Assembly (NCBI GenBank): GCA_015075405.1
Contig: JABTUK010000002.1
Location: 620,001-684,000 of the forward strand
Source of the DNA: Anaerolineales bacterium
GTDB lineage: Bacteria; Chloroflexota; Anaerolineae; 4572-78; J111
Length of the DNA stretch: 64,000 nucleotides
Direction of reading: 5' to 3'
In this document: in pieces, positions 1 to 8,109 of the stretch
How the letters are laid out: each line of letters starts with the position of its first letter
Position numbering within the stretch: position 1 is the first letter of the stretch
Program-made: the position numbers and the translations under genes
Notes under the pieces: model-generated
Seen by the model: only the letters and a program-made list of their open reading frames with translations
Databases searched by the model: none
What the model was told of the DNA's origin: nothing

Positions 1-365
1 TCCCGCAGTTCAATTTGCGGCATTTCGGCCAGGGCGTCATCAATCAGCAGCAAACTCTGCGCGCCGTCGTCGTCGCCTTTGCTGCCGCCCAGCAGCCGCG
101 TCAGTGGTTCAGCTTCAACCGGCGAGTCATAGCCGCCCAAGCGCTCGCGCAGGTAATTGCGCAGCGCCCCGGCGATTGAAGCGCCGGGCAGCAAAGCCCG
201 GCCCTCTAAGGGATCGCGCAGCAGGGCCATATCAATCCGGCTCCAGGGTGGACTATCACCGCCGCCAAAGTGGGCCGCCGTTTGCAGCACCAAATCGCCT
301 TTGATGGTAATTCGTTCGATGATTTGACGTGGGTTACGCCAGACAGGATTATTTTGGTCAATCAT
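1..365 (-). CDS. Csm3-like RAMP protein of a type III CRISPR effector (C-terminus beyond left edge)
   Basis: This is the last visible gene of the minus-strand type III operon. It is cut by the window edge after about 121 residues. Its start overlaps the end of csx10 by 8 bases, which suggests translational coupling. Around residues 43-69 it carries the pattern RIDMALLRDPLEGR followed by LLPGASIAGALR. This matches the Csm3/Cas7 layout in which an Asp (here D45) sits upstream of a Gly/Ser-rich loop. In Csm3 that Asp cleaves target RNA, so D45 is a candidate catalytic residue. A backbone Cas7-type subunit is inferred. The missing C-terminus could hold a fused second RAMP, as is common in type III-D, so the subgroup stays open. 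Confidence 0.8.
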   Translation of the reverse strand, partial: MIDQNNPVWRNPRQIIERITIKGDLVLQTAAHFGGGDSPPWSRIDMALLRDPLEGRALLPGASIAGALRNYLRERLGGYDSPVEAEPLTRLLGGSKGDDDGAQSLLLIDDALAEMPQIELR

Positions 366-1947
366 TCTTCTTGGCCTCCTTGGCCAGCCGGGCCAGTACG
401 CCATCCACCAGTCGTAGCGTTGCGGTTAGCGCCAGAGTTGGGTCTTCCGCCGGCTTTGCCCCGGCCACCGCAGGCTGGGGCCACTTATCCGGGGCCGCTC
501 CCAGCTCGTCCCACACTTTTTCAGGGTTTTTTACCCGATTTTCTAGCCAATCTTTGAGCGGGATACTGTTTACCTGAGCCGTTTCAAACTGCCGCAGGGC
601 CGGTTTCTTTAAATCCTTTAGCCAGGTGTTGACGGCCTGGGCTGAGTTAGCCTGATCGGCCTGGGCTAACAGGCTGCGTATAAGGACTCGCAGGCGATTA
701 GGCTGGCTTGGCTTAAGCCCCGCGACTTCAAAACGGAGACGATCCAAATAATCGGTCAAGGCTCCATCCAAGCGAGCTTGACCCAAGCGCCGGGTGATGG
801 TTTGAGCCAGCGTCCGACTATCATTTTCATCTAAACTTTGCAACTGGGGCGGAAGCGGTGTGGTTTGAGGCTTGGCCTTAACCGGCGTTGAGCTTACCAA
901 CCGCAAGGGATGGATATTAGCCAAGCCATTAATTGCTACCCGGCCAAACCCTTCGCCGCGGCGCAGCCCCACCCCACGCGCCTCCAGCGCTTGAATCTGG
1001 TTGAGGCTAATGTTACCCGCTGCGCTGAGCACAAACACACTTCCGGCGCGGATTACCGGCGCTTGCGGTAGAGCCAGCCCCCATTTCTGGTTAAAGCCGC
1101 CCACCAGGCCAATCTCCCGGAAGCTCTTGACTACTTCCAACGACGGAACCCCCAGTTGTTTGGCTAATTCGGTGATAGGCAAATTGACGCTGAACTGCCC
1201 ATTGACATCTTTAACTACCAGATCGCTCAACAAGGTTAAAGTAAAGGACTGATTGGCCGGGATAGCCTGTCCTTGCCCTGCGACCTCGCGCCAGTTTGAA
1301 ACCGGTGGGCCAACTTGAACCGCTACGCGCCCGTAACTGGCTCCGCGTGAAGCCCCCAGGAAGAGATGGCCGGTTAAAAACGGTTTGAGCGCGTCGTAAT
1401 CCTGTGACTGCTCTAACAGGATAACCGTTCCAAATTGCTGCCCCTCGGCCAGAGCTTCATAGCGAAACACGTTGCCCTCATCTTCAACAGCCCGACCCAT
1501 CACCCGGTTTTCACGGCGGGTATGAACATTGAAGCGTCGCACCGGTTCAAACAATTTAACTTCATTGCCCTTTACCTGGCAGTACGGCTTGCCCAGATTC
1601 CTGGGGTAATCAGGCCGCGATTCACCCATAGCCAAGTTGTAGAGGGGGGTGGGCGCTTCCGTCCCCTTCTTCATCACCCAGCCGAGAGGCGTTGGCAGGG
1701 TACGCTGGCCGGCTGAATCCAGAGGATAGGCGTTCAAAAAGCGGGTAACGCTCTCAAAGAAAAGGCGGCGAGCCGCTGGATCCAGGGCGATGTCGCCGGA
1801 GTGTTGGGCCGCATAGCGGGTGGCCAGCGCCCCGCGAATAAGACTGCCCGGAATAAAAGGATAGGTCGTCGCGCTGTTGGGATCACCGGCCAGGGCAGTT
1901 GCCAGGATTGGCTCGGTTAAGGTTAATACTAAAGGTAAAGCTATCAT
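358..1947 (-). CDS. csx10: Csx10-family RAMP protein (type III-D Cas5-like subunit)
   Basis: A 529-residue RAMP protein. The N-terminus has GDPNSATTYPFIPGSLIRGA at residues 21-40, a strong Csx10-type signature. A FNVHTRRENRVMGRA segment starts at 139 and a glycine-rich loop, LGASRGASYGRVAV, at 197-210. Csx10 is the large Cas5-group subunit that caps the crRNA 5' handle in type III-D complexes. The C-terminal ~170 residues are helical and less recognisable. Its ATG overlaps the stop of the preceding csm3-like gene by 4 bases and its end overlaps the next RAMP gene, so the three are coupled. The family call rests on motif pattern, not on a search. Confidence 0.8.
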   Translation of the reverse strand: MIALPLVLTLTEPILATALAGDPNSATTYPFIPGSLIRGALATRYAAQHSGDIALDPAARRLFFESVTRFLNAYPLDSAGQRTLPTPLGWVMKKGTEAPTPLYNLAMGESRPDYPRNLGKPYCQVKGNEVKLFEPVRRFNVHTRRENRVMGRAVEDEGNVFRYEALAEGQQFGTVILLEQSQDYDALKPFLTGHLFLGASRGASYGRVAVQVGPPVSNWREVAGQGQAIPANQSFTLTLLSDLVVKDVNGQFSVNLPITELAKQLGVPSLEVVKSFREIGLVGGFNQKWGLALPQAPVIRAGSVFVLSAAGNISLNQIQALEARGVGLRRGEGFGRVAINGLANIHPLRLVSSTPVKAKPQTTPLPPQLQSLDENDSRTLAQTITRRLGQARLDGALTDYLDRLRFEVAGLKPSQPNRLRVLIRSLLAQADQANSAQAVNTWLKDLKKPALRQFETAQVNSIPLKDWLENRVKNPEKVWDELGAAPDKWPQPAVAGAKPAEDPTLALTATLRLVDGVLARLAKEAKKND

Positions 1948-2621
1948 AGAGCCATCACCTCATCCTTGAACTGGGTAAAGAGGGTGTCGGTGACATCCTT
2001 CCCCGACTCATTATAGAGGGAAGCCTTCAACCGGCCGGTACCGCGATTGCGCCCGGTTCCGGCCCGCCGGAACGCTTTGACGCAGGCAGCCAGCAGGCCC
2101 AGGGCCTGATTCAAATTATCAATGGGCCGGTAAAATTCCAGGGGGGCGGTCAGAATGGTTTCCCGCAGGATCACCCGGATCGAGCGCAGGCTGTGCGTTT
2201 CCGGTTTGCCGGTTGCGTCCATAGCCGTCTGGCGGCGAATGTCGGTTAGAGCGGCTAATATCTGTTCGGGGGTCAATCGTCCCGCGTCCACTTCGTTTTG
2301 TAAAGCCACGCGCAGATTTAGCGGCAGATGGGCATCACCCACGCGTAAGGCCGCGGCGCCTTTTTCGCTGCTGCCTGACTGACCAAAGATTTGATTAGCC
2401 GTTTCCCGGTAAGCCCTGGCTTTGGCCTGATTTTGCTGCTCCAGGGCGTATAAAATATTGACTGCTTCTTCTACCAACAAACCTTTCAGGGTTCTCCCCC
2501 GTAGAAAAGGCAGGCCATAAGAGTCATGTTCAACTTCCTGGTCCACCAGTCCCGCCACCCCATCACCGCGTCCAAAAGCGGCGTCGCTTTTTAAGTGGAT
2601 ACGTAAAACGTAGTTAGCCAT
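1944..2621 (-). CDS. Csm3-like RAMP protein (Cas7 group, type III)
   Basis: A 225-residue single-RAMP protein. VDQEVEHDSYGLPFLRGRTL at residues 26-45 can be laid over the Csm3 pattern ID-x5-D-PLTGLPYIPGSSLKG. D27 then falls on the Asp that cuts target RNA in Csm3. The C-terminus has the glycine loop GTGRNRGTGRLK at 188-199. The role is crRNA-binding backbone and probable target-RNA cleavage. It lies 11 bases downstream of cas10 and overlaps csx10 by 4 bases. A ribosome site (AAGGAG on the minus strand) precedes the ATG. Confidence 0.85.
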   Translation of the reverse strand: MANYVLRIHLKSDAAFGRGDGVAGLVDQEVEHDSYGLPFLRGRTLKGLLVEEAVNILYALEQQNQAKARAYRETANQIFGQSGSSEKGAAALRVGDAHLPLNLRVALQNEVDAGRLTPEQILAALTDIRRQTAMDATGKPETHSLRSIRVILRETILTAPLEFYRPIDNLNQALGLLAACVKAFRRAGTGRNRGTGRLKASLYNESGKDVTDTLFTQFKDEVMAL

Positions 2622-2632
2622 GGGTAATCTCC

Positions 2633-4309
2633 TTAAACAGCTTTCAAAGGAGTGAAAAAGTCTGCGGCTTCAATGGCATCAAAGTAACCGCAGATTCTAT
2701 CGGGTCCTTCCGTCCAGCCGGTGTCGGTCAATTCATGGGGGGCCTGGAGTAGGGCTGGTAAACCTGATCGATCCGAGTTCTCTTCTTTCAAGTCCTCTTT
2801 TTTCAAGTCAGGATAAGCTCTGAGGAACTGGGCCACCGCCACCGGCCCCTCACGCAAAGCCTGACGCAGTTTAATCACTTTGTTCTTTTTATCTGCCCAT
2901 TGGTCTCCATTCTTAAACTCGAGGGTGACCTGGCTGAAATTAGGCCAGGTGCGCCAATCATTGCCGTTAGCCTGTAATCGCACCGGGCGTAGATACAATT
3001 TGCCTGTTTTTACCTCGTATTGGCTGCGCCGGATGTCGTTCAGGCTGCCCAGGAGACCGCTGGCAGCAAAATGCCAGTCAAGCGCCGAAAAATCTGTTCC
3101 CTTAAGACGAACATAACTTTTGGCCGAGCTGCACAATTGTTCAGCCAGACTGTAAGCTCGCGCAAATGGATAATGACTCTTGACTACAGCAATACCGGCG
3201 CAAGCGTGGGCCGCTAAATTCAAGCCCTCGGTTTTGACGTTTTGGCTTAATTCCTGGCTGCGCCGTTCGAAAGCAGCCAGATATTCAACGGCCAGGTGCA
3301 GCCCCAACCGGCCATCACACACAAAGGTAACATCATCGCCGCCAAAAACCAGCGGTCGGAAAGGCAGCCAACGACCTTGAAGGGGAACTACCCCGGCAAC
3401 CATTTTCTGTTTAGTCTGTTGATCCTCTGAGATAGCTGCCAGCAGAACTTTGACCGTATCTTGTAAGGCCGCCAGCGCCGCCTCATTAATCTTTTGCGAG
3501 AATTCCCGTATGGCGGCGATATAGGCTCGGTTGCCTGTCCCTGGTTGGGCATACCGCTGGGCCAGTTGGTCAACCTGCGCGCCCATATTGTTGCCGTCGG
3601 CATGCACGACGGCGATATAACTGATTTCGCCTTCACTGCGGCCAAATTTATCAAATTCAAAAGGGATGCGGTAACCTTGCGGCTTTATTTGGGGCAGCGC
3701 TTTGCTGAGGCGCTTATGGGCATCTTTAACCGCCTCTAATTTGGCCGCAACCGGGGCAGCGACAGGCTGATTATTGCGGAGAGGATTTAGGGCCACAGCG
3801 GCCAATCCGGTTGACTGGCAGGCCACCGTGACCCCCAGCCCTTGCAGGGGTGTTGAAATCGAGCGTTCATGCTTAACCCGGTTCAGCTTTTCAAGAACCT
3901 GCGCCCGCACCCCTTCTAGCCCGCCAATAGAATGTTTATCCCAGTCAAACAAAACGTGAGCTGCCAACAATTCCAAGCCAGGGGCAACTTCGATCAACTT
4001 TTTACTCAATTGGCTGACAAATTGTTGGGCTTGGGGAAGACTCCTGAAAAGAATCAGGACATTACCACCGCCGGCATACATTACCTCAGCGACTAATGAG
4101 TTGTCCTTTTCAAGATGGCGCGCCTCATCAAGCAACCCCGTTTCCCGGTCAAGAACATTACACTCCTGAGGGAGGGCCCAGAAAGCGTATTGATTGGTCG
4201 CCCGGAAGACCAATTCTGAAGCGCCAATATTTTCTTGGAGGCGGTTGCTGGCAAAAATGTAGCGCTGGATGCCGGTTACATCCAGGGCAGTCAGCACAAA
4301 TTCCGGCAT
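2633..4309 (-). CDS. cas10: Cas10 (type III CRISPR large subunit) lacking an N-terminal HD domain
   Basis: A 558-residue Cas10. It starts directly in the first palm-like region (LDVTGIQRYIFASNRLQENI, residues 9-28), so the usual N-terminal HD nuclease is absent. The cyclase palm has HADGNNMG at 236-243 and GGDD at 323-326, intact for cyclic oligoadenylate synthesis. It is followed by the helix pattern AGIAVVKSHYPFARAYSLAE at 371-390. A degenerate Cys region lies near 164. The ribosome site AGGAGG sits 8 bases before the ATG. It is the first gene of the operon. Expected output is cOA signalling rather than ssDNA cutting. No CARF effector is visible in this window, so any partner effector must lie elsewhere. 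Confidence 0.9.
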   Translation of the reverse strand: MPEFVLTALDVTGIQRYIFASNRLQENIGASELVFRATNQYAFWALPQECNVLDRETGLLDEARHLEKDNSLVAEVMYAGGGNVLILFRSLPQAQQFVSQLSKKLIEVAPGLELLAAHVLFDWDKHSIGGLEGVRAQVLEKLNRVKHERSISTPLQGLGVTVACQSTGLAAVALNPLRNNQPVAAPVAAKLEAVKDAHKRLSKALPQIKPQGYRIPFEFDKFGRSEGEISYIAVVHADGNNMGAQVDQLAQRYAQPGTGNRAYIAAIREFSQKINEAALAALQDTVKVLLAAISEDQQTKQKMVAGVVPLQGRWLPFRPLVFGGDDVTFVCDGRLGLHLAVEYLAAFERRSQELSQNVKTEGLNLAAHACAGIAVVKSHYPFARAYSLAEQLCSSAKSYVRLKGTDFSALDWHFAASGLLGSLNDIRRSQYEVKTGKLYLRPVRLQANGNDWRTWPNFSQVTLEFKNGDQWADKKNKVIKLRQALREGPVAVAQFLRAYPDLKKEDLKEENSDRSGLPALLQAPHELTDTGWTEGPDRICGYFDAIEAADFFTPLKAV

Positions 4310-4400
4310 AAATTATCCTCCTATTAAGATGATTTAGGCTGATTCTGTTGCAACAATCACCAAAAGCTTGCAAACGCTAACATTTGTCGTATTAAAACGC

Positions 4401-4444
4401 ACAAGCCGCAGCCAATAGTCGGGTAGACTTGGGCTGCGGCTTGT
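4401..4444. other. Perfect 13-bp hairpin upstream of the CRISPR operon
   Basis: ACAAGCCGCAGCC and GGCTGCGGCTTGT form a perfect 13-bp inverted repeat around an 18-base loop. It lies 92 bases upstream of the cas10 start in the divergent gap between cas10 and the acyl-CoA dehydrogenase. No clean T-run follows on either strand, so it is not a textbook terminator. It could insulate the two divergent transcripts or act in the cas10 leader RNA. The rest of the 467-base gap holds the plus-strand promoter and short CTACTGACTACTGG-type words near 4725-4760. Confidence 0.5.
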
Positions 4445-4674
4445 CGGTTGCTAATACCTGCGCTGGTGATCGTCCATAGCTGCTAGTTTTGAGATAGGGT
4501 GGAAATCTGTGTGTATTTTATCACAATTTATCTTAAAGTTCAAGGCTCATGTTCAGAACAAGTGCAACCCTATCCGGCCATCGTCCGGAAATTCATTCGA
4601 TTATGAATTTTGATTTCCAAAACGGATAATTGTTGCTGGACTATTAAGCTCCATTTCTGCACTCTTTTGCTACG

Positions 4675-4683
4675 TGGTATAAT
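4675..4683 (+). promoter_or_regulatory. Extended -10 promoter candidate for the acyl-CoA dehydrogenase operon
   Basis: TGGTATAAT is a TGn extended -10 with a perfect TATAAT. It lies about 94 bases upstream of the ATG at 4777. The matching -35 position (TTCTGC) is poor, as is usual for extended -10 promoters. Assignment is by sequence only. Confidence 0.45.
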
Positions 4684-4776
4684 CAAGCCACTACTAAGAA
4701 AATATCTTCGCATAATCAGTTATTATCTGACTACTGACTACTGGCTACTGAATACTAACCGTCAAAGGACACGACT

Positions 4777-5985
4777 ATGAATTTTGAACTCAACGAAGAG
4801 CACCAAATGATCGAGCAAATGGTTTACGACTTTGCCCGCAAAGAGATTTTGCCCATCATCAAACAGCACGACCGCAATCATACTTACCCCCGTGAATTGC
4901 TGCCCAAACTGGCCGAGCAGGGTTTTATGGGCGTCTGCCTGCCGGTGCGTTACGGCGGGGCAGGGATGGACTACATCTCGTTGGGGATTGTTTCCGAAGG
5001 GCTGGAATGGGCCGACTCCTCGGTGCGGGAGACAATCGCCGTTCATCTGGGCTTGCACGCCATGCCGATTTTTCAGTGGGGCACAGAAGAACAGAAACGC
5101 CAATTTTTGCCCCCTTTAGCCACCGGCCAAAAAATTGCCTGCTTTGGTCTGACCGAACCGGGCGCCGGCTCCGATGTAGCCGGCATGAGCAGCCGCGCCC
5201 GCAAAGAGGGGGACGCTTACATTTTGAATGGCGAAAAGATGTGGATTACCCTGGCCGATGTGGCCGACCGGATGCTGGTTTTTGCCAAAACCGATCCCGC
5301 CAAAGGCGTCAACGGGATTACCGCTTTTATTTTAGAGCGCGGCTGGCCGGGGTTGACGACCGGTACTATCGAAGGTAAAATGGGAGTTCATGCCAGCAAC
5401 ACCGGCTGGATCAACATGGCCGATGTGCCCGTCCCCGCCAGCCATCGCCTGGGCGAAGAGGGCGAGGGCTTTAAGATTGCCATGAGCTGCCTTGACAACG
5501 CCCGTTATACGGTGGCGGCGGGGGCAGTTGGCTTGATGAAAGCCTGTCTGCAAGAATCGGTCAAGTATGCCCACGAGCGGAAAACTTTCGGCCAGCCCAT
5601 CGCCGAGTACCAACTGGTTCAGCAGATGATTGCCTTCATGCAGCAGCGCCTTGACGCCGGTGAATTGCTGGTGCGCAAGGTCGGTTGGCTCAAGAATCGG
5701 GGCATCCGCAACACCCGCGAGACCAGCATGGCCAAATGGTTCTGCACCGAGGCCGCTTTTGCCACCGCCAACGACGCCGTGCAGATCCACGGCGCTTACG
5801 GCTACTCCGACGAATACAACGTCGAGCGTCACCTGCGCAACAGCAAAAGCGCCGTTATTTACGAAGGTACCAGCCAGATTCACCAATTGATGCAGGCCGG
5901 TTATGTCCTCGGCTCCCGCCAGGACAGGCCGCTCCGCTGTGAACTGCCGGCCTACGATCCTGATTATTGGCAAACCGAAGGGTAG
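4777..5985 (+). CDS. Acyl-CoA dehydrogenase
   Basis: A 402-residue flavoprotein of the acyl-CoA dehydrogenase family. It oxidises an acyl-CoA to the enoyl-CoA and passes electrons to ETF. Visible marks are the FAD/substrate loop [10 protein letters not shown] near residue 127, the C-terminal [15 protein letters not shown] with the usual catalytic Glu, and a length normal for the family. The substrate cannot be told from sequence. The ribosome site AAAGGA precedes the ATG. EtfB and EtfA follow on the same strand, which fits an electron-transfer operon. The TAG stop lies inside the first word of a downstream palindromic repeat (GTAGACGG), so the repeat appears to define the present C-terminus. 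Confidence 0.92.
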   Translation: MNFELNEEHQMIEQMVYDFARKEILPIIKQHDRNHTYPRELLPKLAEQGFMGVCLPVRYGGAGMDYISLGIVSEGLEWADSSVRETIAVHLGLHAMPIFQWGTEEQKRQFLPPLATGQKIACFGLTEPGAGSDVAGMSSRARKEGDAYILNGEKMWITLADVADRMLVFAKTDPAKGVNGITAFILERGWPGLTTGTIEGKMGVHASNTGWINMADVPVPASHRLGEEGEGFKIAMSCLDNARYTVAAGAVGLMKACLQESVKYAHERKTFGQPIAEYQLVQQMIAFMQQRLDAGELLVRKVGWLKNRGIRNTRETSMAKWFCTEAAFATANDAVQIHGAYGYSDEYNVERHLRNSKSAVIYEGTSQIHQLMQAGYVLGSRQDRPLRCELPAYDPDYWQTEG

Positions 5986-6053
5986 ACGGTAGTCGGTAGA
6001 CGGTAGACAGGAGCTTTTCTACCCCGTCTACTGTCTACTGTCTACCGTCTACC
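5982..6053. repeat. Word-type inverted repeat (GTAGACGG family)
   Basis: Tandem GTAGACGGTAGTCGGTAGAC words on the left are mirrored by CTACTGTCTACTGTCTACC on the right, giving a long imperfect hairpin between acyl-CoA dehydrogenase and etfB. The same word recurs near 43150 inside a coding sequence and near 52120. It supplies the stop codon of the upstream gene. Confidence 0.85.
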
Positions 6054-6074
6054 TTAAAAAATGAAGGAAAACAG

Positions 6075-6869
6075 ATGAACATCATAACATTAATCAAACA
6101 GGTTCCAGACACCGCCCAGCTTTCCAGTACCGTGGATGGTCTCCGGCTGATGAGCGAGGGCGGCGCTAGAATTGTCAATCCCTGGGATGAATACACCCTG
6201 GAGACGGGGATTCAGCTCAAAGAAACGCACGGCGGAAAAGTGACGGCCCTGTGCTTGGGCAAACCGGAAGCGGTCGAAGCTTTGAAACGCGGCCTGGCCA
6301 TGGGCGCAGATGAGGCCATCCTCATCTCCGACCCGGCGCTGGAAGGCAGCGACAGCCTGGCAACGGCCCGCGCCCTGGTGGCGGCCATCAAAAAAATAGG
6401 CCAGTTCGACCTGGTTATTGCCGGCCGCTCGGCCATTGACGGCAATACGGCGGCGACGGCGGTCCAGGTGGCCGCGTTGCTGGAGGTGCCGCAGTTGTCT
6501 TACGTGGCTGCCATCAAAGCCATTGACGCGGCGGCGAAAACGATTACCGTAGTTCGATTGATGGAAAATGGCCGCGAAACGGTCAGCAGCAAACTGCCGG
6601 CGGTTATCAGCGTGGTCAAAGAAATCAACGAGCCGCGCTATCCCAGCTTTATGGGCATCCGCAAAGCGGCCAAAGCGACTATTCCCACCTGGGGCCTGGC
6701 TGAGTTAGGGCTGTCCGCCGCTCAGGTTGGGGCGGCTGGTTCCCAGGTAAGCTGGCCGCAGGTCAGCCTGCCCCCGGCGCGGGAAGGCGGGGCCGAAATT
6801 ATCAGCGGCTCACCCACCGAAGCGGCTAAAACGCTGGCCGACAAACTGGCTGCGGAAAAAGTGATATAA
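6075..6869 (+). CDS. etfB: Electron transfer flavoprotein beta subunit
   Basis: A 264-residue EtfB. It starts NIITLIKQVPDTAQL, the classic EtfB opening, and contains NPWDEYTLETGIQL near residue 35. AGRSAIDGNTAATAVQVA near 116 is the AMP/FAD-loop region. It pairs with EtfA to carry electrons from the acyl-CoA dehydrogenase to the membrane quinone pool. The ribosome site AAGGAAA lies 5 bases before the ATG. The order acd-etfB-etfA on one strand supports co-function, although repeats of 70-120 bases now separate the genes. Confidence 0.95.
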   Translation: MNIITLIKQVPDTAQLSSTVDGLRLMSEGGARIVNPWDEYTLETGIQLKETHGGKVTALCLGKPEAVEALKRGLAMGADEAILISDPALEGSDSLATARALVAAIKKIGQFDLVIAGRSAIDGNTAATAVQVAALLEVPQLSYVAAIKAIDAAAKTITVVRLMENGRETVSSKLPAVISVVKEINEPRYPSFMGIRKAAKATIPTWGLAELGLSAAQVGAAGSQVSWPQVSLPPAREGGAEIISGSPTEAAKTLADKLAAEKVI

Positions 6870-6871
6870 GA

Positions 6872-6990
6872 AAAGTAGCAGAGTAGCAAGTAGCAGATCT
6901 GCTACCCTGCTACTTGCTACCTGCTACCCTGTTACTTGTTACCTGCTACCCTGTTACTTGCTACCTGCTACCCTGTTACTTGCTACCTGT
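6872..6990. repeat. Word-type inverted repeat (GTAGCAAGTAGCAG family)
   Basis: A short left arm (AGTAGCAGAGTAGCAAGTAG) meets a much longer right arm of reiterated CTACCCTGTTACTTG words. The right arm has been extended by tandem copying. It fills the gap between etfB and etfA and ends just before the etfA ribosome site. The same word family recurs at 25372-25421. Confidence 0.85.
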
Positions 6991-7013
6991 CATATTTATC
7001 CACGAGGCTTATC

Positions 7014-8003
7014 ATGTCAAACGACATTTTTGTATGGATTGAACAGTTTAACAGCGCCGCCGATTCGATTTCCTGGGAAACGCTGGGGGCGGCTCGCCGG
7101 GTGGCCGACGATTTGGGCGGCCAGGTTGTGGCCGTAGTGTTGGGTCAAAATGTGGGCGACCTGGCTCAACAAGCCCTTCATTACGGCGCGGACAGTGTCT
7201 TCTTGGGCGACGATGCGACCTTCAAACAGTTTCGCCTGGAACCTTACGCTGCCGTCTTGACCAAACTGGCCCAGGAACAGCAGCCCGCCGCTATGTTGCT
7301 GGGCGCGAGTAATGCCGGCCTGGAATTATCGGCCTATGTTGCGGCTAAATTAGGCGTTGGCCTGGCCGCCGATGCGATTGATTTAAGCGTCAACACCGGC
7401 GCATTGGAGGCGACTCGCCCCGTGTTGGTAGGGAACGTGCTGGCTAAAATTGTCTTTGGCCCGGTCCGCCCGCAGATGGTCACGTTACGCCGCCGCGTTT
7501 TTCCGCTGCCGGCGGCGGATACAACACGTTCGGGCAGCATCACCCATATCGCTCCGGTTCTGGCCGAAGCGGAGATTGCCACCAAAGTGGAGGGCATTGA
7601 AGCCGCCGCCAATGAAGTCAGCCTGACCGACGCCAAAATCATCGTTTCCGGCGGGCGTGGGGTGGGCGGCCCGGAGGGTTTCGCCCCGGTTAGAGCTTTG
7701 GCCGAAGCCCTGGGCGGGGCCATGGGGGCCAGTCGAGCGGCGGTGGATGCGGGCTGGGTGCCTTATGCCCATCAGGTTGGGCAAACCGGTAAAACCGTGC
7801 AGCCTGACCTTTACATTGCTTGCGGTATCTCCGGCGCAATCCAGCATTTGGCCGGTATGAAAACGTCCAAATTGATTGTGGCTATCAATAAAGATGCCGA
7901 AGCGCCCATCTTCAAGTACGCTCACTATGGCATCGTCGGTGATCTGTTTCAATATGTGCCCGCGCTGGCCGAGGAGTTCAAAAAGCGTTTGGGCAAAAGT
8001 TAA
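7014..8003 (+). CDS. etfA: Electron transfer flavoprotein alpha subunit
   Basis: The chosen start is the ATG at 7014, with GAGG eight bases upstream, giving 329 residues. A longer reading would run into repeat DNA. The C-terminal FAD domain is clear: [20 protein letters not shown], then [34 protein letters not shown] and [10 protein letters not shown]. It binds the catalytic FAD of ETF and partners EtfB upstream. It is typical in length and in order of motifs. Confidence 0.95.
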   Translation: MSNDIFVWIEQFNSAADSISWETLGAARRVADDLGGQVVAVVLGQNVGDLAQQALHYGADSVFLGDDATFKQFRLEPYAAVLTKLAQEQQPAAMLLGASNAGLELSAYVAAKLGVGLAADAIDLSVNTGALEATRPVLVGNVLAKIVFGPVRPQMVTLRRRVFPLPAADTTRSGSITHIAPVLAEAEIATKVEGIEAAANEVSLTDAKIIVSGGRGVGGPEGFAPVRALAEALGGAMGASRAAVDAGWVPYAHQVGQTGKTVQPDLYIACGISGAIQHLAGMKTSKLIVAINKDAEAPIFKYAHYGIVGDLFQYVPALAEEFKKRLGKS

Positions 8004-8011
8004 CAAAACAA

Positions 8012-8092
8012 ATGGCGAATGGCGAATGATGAATGGTGAATGAATGTAGGAAAGAAGATTTATTCGCCATTCGCCTATTCACCATTCCTTTT
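8012..8092. repeat. Word-type inverted repeat (AATGGCGAATG family)
   Basis: The left arm ATGGCGAATGGCGAATGATG is mirrored by ATTCGCCATTCGCCTATTCA around a short centre. It lies between etfA and the SIR2-like gene and could end etfA transcription. A relative sits inside the membrane-protein gene at 55320-55388. Confidence 0.85.
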
Positions 8093-8109
8093 CTACCAGA
8101 GAGCAGCCA

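Noticed and set aside
6872-6990. Repeated CTACCCTGTTACTTG units as a CRISPR array
   Set aside because: Units are contiguous with no unique spacers, and they mirror a left arm. This is a tandem-word repeat.
6936-7013. 26-residue N-terminal extension of EtfA
   Set aside because: It is encoded by tandem repeat DNA. ATG 7014 has a ribosome site and gives the normal EtfA start.
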